A stretch of 64,000 nt of DNA, from contig OX235273.1 in the NCBI GenBank assembly GCA_944472155.2, positions 88,406,793 to 88,470,792 of the forward strand, given 5' to 3'. The position numbers and the translations under genes were made by a program. The stretch is from Trichobilharzia szidati (taxonomy: Eukaryota; Platyhelminthes; Trematoda; Strigeidida; Schistosomatidae). The first letter of the stretch is position 1. Each line of letters opens with the position of its first letter. This document shows, in pieces, positions 1 through 12,000 of this stretch. The notes below the pieces were generated by a model. The model was not told the DNA's origin, made no database searches, and was given only the letters and a program-made list of their open reading frames with translations.

Positions 1-2425
1 CATTCTTATCGTAATCGTACTCTTAATTTTTTAAAATTTTTAGACAACACTTGACGTTTTTAAGATATTAATAACTGAAAATTCTGTCCTAGTTGAGCTA
101 GTCCTGAATCATGATTTATTTTATAGTCATATTTAAGGAATCAGTAAGCCATCGCAGACGCGATATTCGACAGGTGACTATTATCTCGTACTCTACTGAC
201 ATAACAATAGTTCAAGAACTGAGTATTTTCACTATTATACCTGGCATTTCAAAGAAAGTACAGTAATATTAGGATGGAAAATTTTGCTTCATAACCATAC
301 AAAAACATGACGAATGGATTGATATGTTCAAGATTTCTTTATTTTCCATGATTGTATCTAAAATGAAAAAATTTCAACATTACTGTGAATGGAAAATCAA
401 TATGGTATAGTAACTTAAGTAAGCTAAGTTGAAACTAAATGGATTGAGATCCACCCATCAAACACAAACGACATTACACACATTGAGATTACTGAAGTGA
501 CAAATTTTCATTAAAATTAATCAGATTTCAATTAGAGCATTTGTACGAAGATTTTTAATACCACTTAAGAATTGATTAAAACCGTTTCAGTGGTATAAAC
601 GGCGCTAACCAGACAAACATTAAAAACGAATTTTCAATGGACATTTTTTACTCCCTTTGAGATTGTTCAGTAGTGCACGCCAGAGACTACATCAATCCAA
701 TGGATTCTAACCTTGTGTATGAGCAGTGATAGAGGTGCAAACTAGTACTTAAAGGCTATCTAGTGGTTCGCAGTTTCATTGATTCTCTCCAGTTCCTTCA
801 ACCCCGCGGTTTGAATAAAGCATGATAGGAAGCGAATACCTAAATAATATATATATATATATTCAAGGAAATGAAACTTATCCGTTAACTTTGCACGTCA
901 CCATTTTACGCACGTTTTCAGTTATATATGATTTACTCATAAAAGTCAGCAACACCAAAATCATCCACCTGAAATACATATATTCTTTATCATTTCTGGA
1001 TCCCGTATTAGGACGGAACAACGGATGGACGGACAGTCGGAATAATAACACAGGAAATCTTAGCACAACTGTGATTTGGTTACCTAGTTGCTCAACTATT
1101 AAAAAGTGATTGTTAGCACATTCGAATCCTTTACACCTACCTTCCCAACTGAAATTATAATCAACCTTTGCAATCATTGGTAAATATATCTCTAAACAGA
1201 GAAGAAACTCAACAGTTATTCCTTGAGCGTTTCTTAACTTTTAAAGTATCCTCTGCACTTTAGTAGCACTGTTATTTGAAGCCAAGAAGAACAAACATAG
1301 CGCTGTGAATTTAAACACTCAGCAGATTTATCTTCCAGACTTACTATCAGTAGTAACATAAATTTGTTCAAAAAATAAACTCAAAACATATCTCCTGTTT
1401 TATGATGATAAAAGTCATAAATCACATCGCTTACGCTATAAACTGTAGATGAATATGAACGGAGATGTATAAGAAAACATCATATTGTATCTTTTACTGT
1501 CTGCTGAAATTTATTTTGTGCTTGAATAACTCTTGGATAGAAATACAAATGATGTCGTAGGTACACGTAGTCGTATGCATGTTGAATATATCTCAAATCA
1601 AAACAAACTTTAACCGACACATTATTTATATGTAAAATTGGAACGAACTGACAAAAATGATAGGTCCAACTAGTATAGAATTAATCTATCTAATCTCCAT
1701 GTGGACATTCTGAAACGACCAAATGTATCTCGAAAGTAGGGCGATGTTTTCAGTTTGTCGGCTGATAATTCTCGTTAACATCCATAGGATGAATGTAACA
1801 GCTTTCCTATTGGTCTATAACACTCCATATAAAATAAATGAACACCTAATAGATCTATCCGTATACCGCGATGAGTCTTTACATTTTATCTTATCGTAAA
1901 CTTTTGAGCCACAGACAATTTTGGAAATCAGTAAAAAAAAATTAAATGTTACTGAACAACCACTTGCAATTCCAAGTAGTTGGGAACAAGTGACAACTAC
2001 TGTGTGAGGTATATGGACACTAACAATTGGCTGTCCAAACCTCAGTAAAATGAGTGGTGGCCGAAGTCATGACATACTGGTTGGAAGCCAGGTGCCTAAA
2101 CAAAATTACTGAGATGTAATAAAATACGTGGCGTATGATGCATTATAGGAAGTTCTTACATGCAATCATATACATAGATAAGAAGGAAATGTACAACAAA
2201 TAAAAATATATTTTGAAGCCTAATTCGATTATATGAAAAGTACATACACATCACTAGTGCCGAGATAAGGAAACACAAAAAAAAAATTTAGAAGAGGTGC
2301 TTTGGAAAGGAAACAAAATATATAGTGAAGACAAATCAGAAATGAGAAGAGAAAAAGGACAAATGACAAAAAGTTAACATACACATATTACACTTGGTAA
2401 ACAAAAAAACAAAACAAAGAGTAGA
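1..2425. other. AT-rich region downstream of GANAB, no gene recognised
   Basis: Only short open frames occur here, with no recognisable domain or codon pattern. A (TA)n run lies near 847-862. The two longest frames, at 822-1177, overlap on opposite strands and look like chance. Confidence 0.6.
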
Positions 2426-2431
2426 TTTATT
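2426..2431 (-). terminator. Candidate poly(A) signal of GANAB
   Basis: AATAAA on the minus strand (TTTATT on plus) lies about 118 nt beyond the stop codon. It would give a short AT-rich 3' UTR. Other A-rich hexamers occur nearby, so the choice is tentative. Confidence 0.5.
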
Positions 2432-2548
2432 AAACAACTAGTCTAAAAATAAGAGGTTTTTTGTAGGTGTATTTTAAAACAACATTTTCATGTACATGCA
2501 GAACAGATTGTTGTATAAAAACAAATAGAAAAAAACATTAGTTTTCAT

Positions 2549-3148
2549 TTATAAATCATCTTTCAGTTCTTTACCAGTGACAAAATGAACCTCCCATTGA
2601 TCGTTTACTAAAAGTTCGGGTTTACGAACAAAAACAGTTTGAGGTGTGTGCGTGGGACCACTACCAGAAAGATGAATTGGTGGATTAACTGAAAACTCTA
2701 AATTTCTACGTGGTTTATGCTCTTCAATAACAGTAACTCTTTCTAATGTGCTATTTAATCCAACAATAACAATACGTTCAATTCTCGGAATAACAATTTC
2801 ATTTGTAGGAGAAGAAATAGATGTTTCACCTGGTAATGGTAAACGTACTAAACGCAATCTTCCACCATGCATATTTCCACCTGTTGGATCCACAACTCGA
2901 TTATAGATAATTTTGAAAAATTGTGCATTTAACTTGGAGGTAGAATGAAAATCATCAAAATATATGTAACCAGAAGCATTAGGCTCTTCAGGATCCAAAC
3001 ACACGATGAACGTGTATGGATCATCACGCATAAGCCATGATGAACGACGTATGCGTTCTTTTCTCGGTATAATCCAACCACCTCTATAAAACGTAGGTAT
3101 GGATGATAATGTCACGGGATACTGCACTAATTGTTCACCTGTATAGAC
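2549..3148 (-). CDS. GANAB: GANAB exon 7 (C-terminal beta domains, stop)
   Basis: This exon codes residues 797-995 and the TAA stop. It starts [20 protein letters not shown] after the acceptor AATCCAG and includes [19 protein letters not shown] and [12 protein letters not shown], typical of the GH31 C-terminal beta domains. The last residues are GKELKDDL. The family normally has no KDEL-like tail because the beta subunit keeps the complex in the ER, so the KDDL end is unusual. Confidence 0.94.
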   Translation of the reverse strand, partial: VYTGEQLVQYPVTLSSIPTFYRGGWIIPRKERIRRSSWLMRDDPYTFIVCLDPEEPNASGYIYFDDFHSTSKLNAQFFKIIYNRVVDPTGGNMHGGRLRLVRLPLPGETSISSPTNEIVIPRIERIVIVGLNSTLERVTVIEEHKPRRNLEFSVNPPIHLSGSGPTHTPQTVFVRKPELLVNDQWEVHFVTGKELKDDL

Positions 3149-5991
3149 CTGGATTGAAAAACAGGAAGTTAGTCGTAATAAGCGAGAAAAGAAAGTGTAT
3201 ACCACGAAATAACATAGATATATGACTGAGAATGTCAATAAACTATAAAAATCTTAGTAATTATTTCATATAATTTCAAAATGGTGAACGACTTTCCCAT
3301 AAAGTCTTTAATATTCAGAGAGCTGTTGATAAAGTAAATCTAAAAGTAAATGCCACTGGAATATAATATTGTCGCAAATTATAACTCATTCCAAAATATT
3401 CTCGAAATAATTATCTCATCAAGTGATGACCATAAGATCCTCAGAGTATTTTTAAACCAATAGTGAACAAGAACTAATAAAGTGATTGATAGCTATAGAT
3501 GAGAAACCAACGTTAAAAAGCCAACAACATAAATGTGCATCAAAACGACTTGCTGAACTCCAAACCAACACATAACAAAGAAGAAAACAGGAAAAGAACA
3601 GATGTTTTAGATGTGGAGCTGTAACTTATCGCCAACTGCATGGACATACAACTGATCACTGATTAAAATTTTGATTTCACTTTAACTGATAAACATTTGT
3701 GAAGGGAAAGGAAATACTTAATTAAAGGCTAGGCATTCAAAATATCCTAGTGTTAAAAAGGAAGACAAGAAGCTCAGCAAAGATAAATTTTCAACGAATC
3801 TAGCCGTTACACCTTTAGTATTAGAATTTTATACAATTTTTATCAACTAATGATAGATACAGACAGACACTAAGTAAAACAAATGTTAAATCTTTAAAAT
3901 ATGAAATAGTAATTCAGTAAAGACATTTTTCTCAACATTTTTTGCTGAGAATCCTTAATGGGCACGTTGATGATGACATATGCGTGGATGCAAAAGGCTC
4001 CTTAGGTACTTACCATGTGGCGTCATTTTTGATGCCGTGAGACACATACCCGTTTATCAAAACGGTGTTTGTAAAGTGCAACAGTTTAGACAGTCAAAAT
4101 TTACCACGGTATGATATGCCGGATGTGAAAGTGGAAGACATCAGAAGATTAATGGTTTCTGATGATATATGTCCAGGTCAAATTTCTTAAATTTGATAGA
4201 ACCGTAATGATAATTATTTTTGGGATTAGACGTAGGGTTAATTGAGGAGCGTGAGTCGGTCGTTGAAACTGTGAATTTTCATCAACTGAGTTATCAACTT
4301 TCTTTACAAGAGAGAGAGCTTGTGCCGAAATATGACATTGGTTCCTGAAGTTATTGATTGTTTACTTGAGCTACGTAGATAGATGTAGACTGCCAAAGTG
4401 ATATCCTTGAGAGGTTAAGAATCAATGGTTGCAGACTCTTAGTGGTAACTCAAACTCTTCCATAGATGGATTTACACCTTATCGCCTTCAAAATCCCAAG
4501 CATTTTGACTAGTCAGATGGTAAATCTTTCATATATTTGTGTGTTTGGATAAGTTCTTGTCAATTTTGCCATTTGTAAATGATACATTTTAAATTAATGC
4601 AGTTCTGCACAAAGTTTTACGTTGGCCCGTCAATTTATAAAGATTGAAGCAATTTCTAGTCTTTGCTTTTATACACCATCACTAGGTGTCTTCAATAAAG
4701 CCTAAAAATGCTATTCATGACGAAGTTAAGAAAGAAAATGTACATGAGATAACCCTGTGGTATGGCAATTCGAGTTCGAACTATAATATGTATAAAATCT
4801 TCTCTGCAGATGCATTCACATTCACCTAAAGGATAAGCAGCAAACATACGGGCAATAGTTGAATCGCACTTTATAAATCAAAGAAGGTGGCAAAATATTG
4901 AATCATAACTACTACGAAAACCTAGTAGGAATAATCTGTCAGAAACGTAAATGAAAACCAACCTGGAACAAACTGAAATATCTCCAAATGTCATCTGTAT
5001 GTTAAATACTATCATTGAAGATCGAGATGTTCACTTTTTTAAAAATATATCATGAGACAACAAATTACCGATTTCTTAATCGAAAGAGACACAGTTCGGA
5101 AGGATAGTATTACTAATATGCTTTAGATAAACCGTAAATCATTTATGATTATTGTTTCAATCATAGTTAGCCAAATCTCACCTCAAATGACGGATTGTGA
5201 TACCATGTTCCTTTAGGGAAGTATATTTGTACATGACTAGCACCTTGGGAAGTGACAGGATTTACAAGTAAAGCTTCACCAATCATATACTGTTCCTCCA
5301 AGGCAAATGTATTCACGTCTTTAGGAAAATGAAACCACATTGGCGCCATAACTGGTTGACCATCTGCTTCTGACCGAGCAAATGTAGTATACCAATAGGG
5401 AAGTAAATTGTAACGTGCTTGTATAGCTTTCCTATGAAATACAAAAAAAAAACCATTAGTGAAATGAATTATCATTCAAGAGTAAAGAAAATTGGCTATT
5501 AGATCAGGGAAAATGATATTTCTTATTACTGAATGTAAATATTATACAAATTACAATGTATTTTACACATAAAAAAAACTAACAGAGTCTGAGAACCAAC
5601 CTAAACATAGAAATGAATAACAACAACATAATCCATCTTGTTTAAAAACTTCACTTCCTATATTTGAATAAAGAATTTGCTTGAAAAGCCTAATTTTTCA
5701 CCCTAGAGTAAACCAATATTGAGAGGTTTTCCGTTTGTTTGCTTAATTTTTTAGTTGCAATATTTATAATTTAGTCACATACAAACATATATATACACAC
5801 TTCGGAATGTACTTAATTTTTTTTTATCATCTGTTTACACGTGTCTGTTGTACTTTGTGTTGACCTCTGTTCACTCATACTTGCGCTAAATTTGTGATTT
5901 GTAATCATCTAAAACAATATTATCACATTTTAGTATTTCCAGTCACTGTTAGATTACACACATACACACAACAAACATACTTGCTACTCTG

Positions 5992-6036
<45 letters not shown>

Positions 6037-9000
6037 CCATACATGAATATAATTGGAGAGCTTTAAGAATAAAATCGTCTGCAAGAGTATTTTCTTCGCT
6101 AAAATCTTTGCTTTATGTCTCGATATGGAATATTAATCTAATCTTCATAATCTTAAACCTCAGGCTAACTGGATTTGGTTATTTGTTTCTAGACAGTGGG
6201 TTACGGAATCAAACATAGCTTCACCAACAGAATTTGGACAACTGGGTAGTATCATTGTGAGGTGAGTGCTACTGATAAGACTTATCAGTAGTAAATAAGG
6301 AGACGTTCATCGGTTTAAAAACATCAAATAGCAGGGAGATACATTTGATGTCAGAGAAGGTAAATGATACAGCGTTGTGGAGATACACGGGAGACGTGAA
6401 AGGAACACAAAGAAACACACGCAATATGAAGGCCAGAAGTAGCACAACATGAAGATCTGTGCAAATTGTGCTTTGAAGATACGGTGTACATAATTTAGCT
6501 ATATAGAGGTACCAAATCCCAAATAAACATTCCTTTATCAAGTTTTCGTCTTCTACCGTTTCATCATCAGCTCTCACAAAAGAGGTGCGGTTCAATAAGA
6601 AATCAATTAACATGCATGTACTTGCTGGATAACACTTATTTTAGCGAATCTCAGCTTGCTCACTAAAATTTTCTGTGCAAAATTTTCAAACAGGCGACGT
6701 TAGAATAAAAGGAGTTATCTGACTATGCAGATTCCAAAATAAGGCTTCAAGTCAGATTTTCTTGTAGACTCAGTTACCAGGAAAGGAATTTTCATGTCCT
6801 AAGCTAAGAGCCACATTTATCGTGAGAGCTGGTGATACTACCCAGTTGACTAGATTGAAGTAGGTGGGGCGAGACTCGAACCAGCGTCGTTCCATTTAAT
6901 CCACCTACCTAAAGTTGGGAAACTGTGGGAGAGGCTGGAAAATTAAATTTTAGAGGCAAAGTTTACTCTTTAATGGCAAGACAGTTACGTTCTTTGCTGA
7001 ATAAATATATTATGAGCATAGGTTGTAAACTTGACCTCAATAGTGGGAGGTTTTACATAGGAACCATCCACCGAAATAGGCCAAATGCGACTGCTAACCT
7101 CTACCATCCAGTTTACATCGAGTGTCTAGCACAAAAAATACGACTGTAAAGATATCAGGTCACTCACTATGTAATAAACAGTCAACCGGTCTCAACAATT
7201 ATACGTTTTTCCCAATAAAAAATTATGTTATTTAGACTACCTCGATACGCATAAGCCGTAGATAGTGAAAGTAAGCCCATAAATACTCAACAACTACAAA
7301 GCCCATCAGAGGTTTAACTCAATTAAACGGAGTGGATTTTCCACGTATCTAAGTATGAACCACACTAACTGTGTAAGGGCTTGTGATACTAACCAGTTGA
7401 TCAGGATGAAATAGATGGGTTGGAATACGCATCCATGATCTAGTAGCTAGTAATTGAATGATTAAGCCAACGAACCACATATCCATAACGTAGTTTCATT
7501 ATATGTCATTAGGCTTAACACAGTATAGTGACCTACGTCCTATACTATTTCACTACTCACTAATGACATGATCTTCTTAGCAAAGTACATTAAAGCATAC
7601 CTCTTTGCAGATACTCCTGAAATCGTGAATGGATGCTGAAATGCGAACCAAACATGATATAAAGTGTCTAAATGCATGGAGCTAAAAAGAGCGACTGTCC
7701 CTTCAGAAATACGTGTGGTATAATTTCGGACACATCTTAAGAAAAGTATTACTTTTGAGTATCTGGTAAAAATCTTAATCACATATAAGTTTCAGAACAA
7801 GAAATCAACGCTGTATTGACAACTGCACCTTTGATACATATGTAAATCAAAACAAGTGATTCAGCGAAGAGTCTCTTTTCAACGAATTTATCATCAAGCT
7901 GTACAATGGTATATATATATATATATATAAATATATATATAATATCAGGTGAGGGAATTGAATCATAGGTGTGAATACATAAAATAATAATAATAGTATG
8001 AAATGCAATTAAAACTAAGATGTTTGTGATTATAATCATAGTTAAATGTCGAGTGGCAAAACAAATTAATGTCATATATAGAATAATTCATAGGATGGAT
8101 AGAACTTGAAAAAAGGTGTGGAATTATAGGATTAGTAGACAAATCAATTAAACCAACAAACTATGAATAAATCAATTTTACTAGTAGTGATCTCGCTAAT
8201 CATTGTCAAAAAACCAATTACCTTACATTAAAGCATATGGATACGACTGTGATTAACTAGTTAACACTGTTAAGTCAGAAAAATGATAAAACAGTGTTTA
8301 CTGGATAGGGTCACATGCTCTTAAACATTGTACCCACAACATTAGTGTGAATGTTATGATATACAATGAAAATTACTCTTACCGTATAGGATCAACATAT
8401 TCTGCAGGTACCAACCAAGGCTCACGGCGCTTAGTATCAATGTGAGCATGAGCGCGGAAAAATGGTTGGTAAGCAGCAGCTTGATACCACCTTGTCAGTA
8501 ACTCAGGATCTGGATTTCCGAAAAAACCTCCAACATCAGCTCCGCTCAATGTCAAACCCGTGACCGATAGACTGAGAAGCATTGGGACTGAAATCTAACA
8601 ATAAAATAGAGCATTTCTGAAGTTTAAAAAAGCACGTTACAGGCTACAATCGATCGAAAGAATGATAAAGCTAGACTCATGTACGACAACTACTGTTAAT
8701 CGTTTTCAATAATGTGTATGGAAAAATAGCCTTCTCAAAAGTTGTTACCCATCATTTATTAATGGATATACACGCAAATTTAAAAAACAAATAACGATAA
8801 TTTTATGTCGGTGGAATAGCTAATTAAATACAGTTGTGAAAGAAACTACTCTAAGGATTATCAAAAAAACATAGGTGAATATTACACCAACCAAAGTAAC
8901 CACTTGTTGACTGTAAATCTTTAGTCTTCACCAGTACTATACAACTTATTCGGTCAATAACTTAACGTGGAACCTTATACAGAAGTCCACAAGTAAAAAA

Positions 9001-12000
9001 ATACCTTTAGGTGTCCCCAATCTGCCGTATTATCTCCGGTCCAAACAGCTGCTGTCCTCTGAGATCCAACAAAAAATGCCCGAGAGAGTACAAAGGGACG
9101 CTCCATACCATTTGACCGTAACATTTGCCCATCCCAAGTTGCTTGATGAACGTACAAACCATATAAGTTGTGTATGTCACGATGTTCCCAGTTATTTGCA
9201 TGTTTAGCATCCTGAGAGTGGGGAAAAACAATATAGGATTATCAAGAAAGTACAAGGCCGACAATCTGAAGGCAACTAGAAAGAAAGGTATTACGCAATG
9301 CAAAAGAAATTTAAAACTGACGATGCACTAAGTGTTAAATGATGTTTATAATAATGATTCAATAGTATTCCATACATGCACACGGCTTTGGCATATTAAC
9401 CACAAGTATTCGTTAAAAGTGAGTAATATAATAAATCTGAATTGTTCTCAAAACATCAAGTTACTTGAAGTGCGTAGCAGACATATGTTTATCAGTCAAA
9501 GTTTAAGTTTACTGTAAAGAATAAATCCATTCAGCTATAATAATATTTAAAGGATTGTTTTCATTTGCTATATTTACTATGTGATGAATAAAAAGGTTTA
9601 TTTCAGCAAACTAGTCGGTTGATATTATAGATTTCCATTTATTTAAAGTATCTGAAACAGCTGTAGACCACCTAAACACATCATCTTAAGTAGGAAGGTA
9701 AATGATTAAATACGGAAGATTCGAGAAACTGCAAACACACTGATTAGCGCTTACGGGATAATAAAGACATCCTAGAAACATAGCTTAAGAACCTAACACA
9801 GTAGTGCAGACACCTTTAGATACAATCTCTAGAATTTTGTAAGTAATATCATTCATATTAATTGCTTTTATTTTGCCATATTTGCTCTACCAGCAGAGAT
9901 AATTTGTTCAAATCGATGTTTCCTCCCACTGTTGGTTTAGGATGTGGGCACTAGAATAGGCGTAAAATTACTACACGTTTTCTGTTGCTAACATTTGTTT
10001 ATCTGAAAACAACAGTTTTTTTAATTATACGGGTGGTTAATAACTTTTCTAGAGACTCAGATGTGTCACAAAACTCTTTTGAACTAAACTGAAACTTTCA
10101 TGTTAGCTAAATACAAAAGAATTATTTCAGGGATCCAGGTGAGTACAGAAACATATCTGCTGTTTTGTAAACAGCATGCTTTAATATCTCCTGATAACGG
10201 CAAAAGAAATATGCTACTTGGACAACGAATTGAAAGCAACCGCGAAGCTTTAATGGAATTTCAAACCAGGGGATCCAGACATAAGTTTATAAATAATATG
10301 ACTTTTCGTTGTTTTAATTAAGCCAATTACCAAATAAATGGTAGGAGGCAAATACAAGAAGTCGTTAGTTTAGGTGATATGATTACAGTTCGATCTAACG
10401 CCAGAGTTCTTGGTGAACAAATAGTTGGCGAATCAAAATTACTTTGAAAACATTAAAAAATTCACTAGAACAACCTGATAAATGAGATAGGGTTAATGGA
10501 ATAATAGTATACTGAAATAATAAAAAATGAACTGTGAGAAAAAGTATCTTAACATGTGATTAGAAAACAATATAAAACGCACTCAAGAATTGTGCTAATG
10601 TTTTGCTAATGTGCTAATAGTTTTCAGTTTATCTTATTTCGTGTATGTGATCATAAGATGATTAAGGAGATAATTAAACTAAGAGCTGGTTACATAGGAG
10701 ACCACTTTTACGCCGATCTTGCAAGTAGGAATAAGTTTGAATCCTAAATTTACAGAAGTTAGTGGCGAGAAAAGTTTAATATTTCAACTACTTGAACCCT
10801 CTGCAACCATTAGTCCGAAATTTAATAATTCCTTTTTGTGATTACTTTGTTGACGATCATAACGTGTACACAGATGAATGTATTTATCGTCAAAATTTAC
10901 CCTTTGGATTTAGTGTCTACCACATAGCCTTTCCTGATAATAAACTTACAAGTATAACAATACAAATGTTTTACACCTTCGAATACGTTATGAACAACAT
11001 GGCAACACTGTAAAACACTAAAACTAAAAGCTAATGTCAACGAACTTTGTGCATAGTGACTTCCGGACCGTTGAAAACTGATGGTTCCCCCATGTCATTC
11101 CAAGTAAACATTGTATCTTTGCGAACAGGTTCATAAGTTAGGAACTGATTTGACCACCACTGTCGTACAGCTTCGTCAGTAAAATCAGGCCATGCACTAG
11201 AACCAGGCCAGCACCAACCATCATATTCAGTACCATCCCTGGTTTTTACGAAAATCCCACTGTTCTGAGAGTTACTAGATAGACGAACAATAAAAACAGA
11301 GGAAAATTGATCTTGGTGAGACAGTGACATATTTATAATACATGAAGAAGTCTAATGCCCGCTGACACTCATATTGTGCAGTAACTTCATAATCTAAAAT
11401 TAACATGAAAAATGGAAAATTTTAGCCAGGAAAACTACTAAAATTTAATACTTCAGTGATATAATAAGAAGTATTAAGCCCTAGATATACTAAATTGATA
11501 GATAAGGTGAAATTAGGACTTATTTCTAGCACAGTTGTTTCATTATTGTACATAAGCCCTTATTGTTATTATTCGTAATATGTAACTCACATTACTTAAC
11601 ATAGGAATTCAGTCAGTGTTTGAACACCAGCTTGATAACTTTAAATTACTATGAACAATATTATCGCACTATTATAAACTAACACAGTCAACAGAATCTC
11701 GTAAAACATGTTTAGAGCAGCTTTGTTCAAATCTCATCAGTGCAAAAGCCCAGCAAAAATGTACAGAAATGTACACATTGTAAGATTTACCGACCGATGA
11801 TGAGTAGATAACAGTTTCAAAAACATATACAGACTTCATATGCAACTACCCAACTGAACCAGTTTTCGTACGCCCACCTTCTTTAGGCATAGCATTTATT
11901 GTCTGAGGAAACATTACGACAAGCTACAATTCATTGAACATCACAGATGGGAGAATACAGACCATAGTTCACCATTAAAATTTCACCAAAAATTTTTTTA

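Noticed and set aside
822..1177. Overlapping frames of 95 and 99 codons on opposite strands
   Set aside because: No domain, low-complexity start with a TA run, and no splice or promoter support.
7779..8075. Hydrophobic 98-codon frame resembling a membrane protein
   Set aside because: It crosses a (TA)n run and lies inside GANAB intron 5; the Ile/Tyr repeats come from the dinucleotide repeat.
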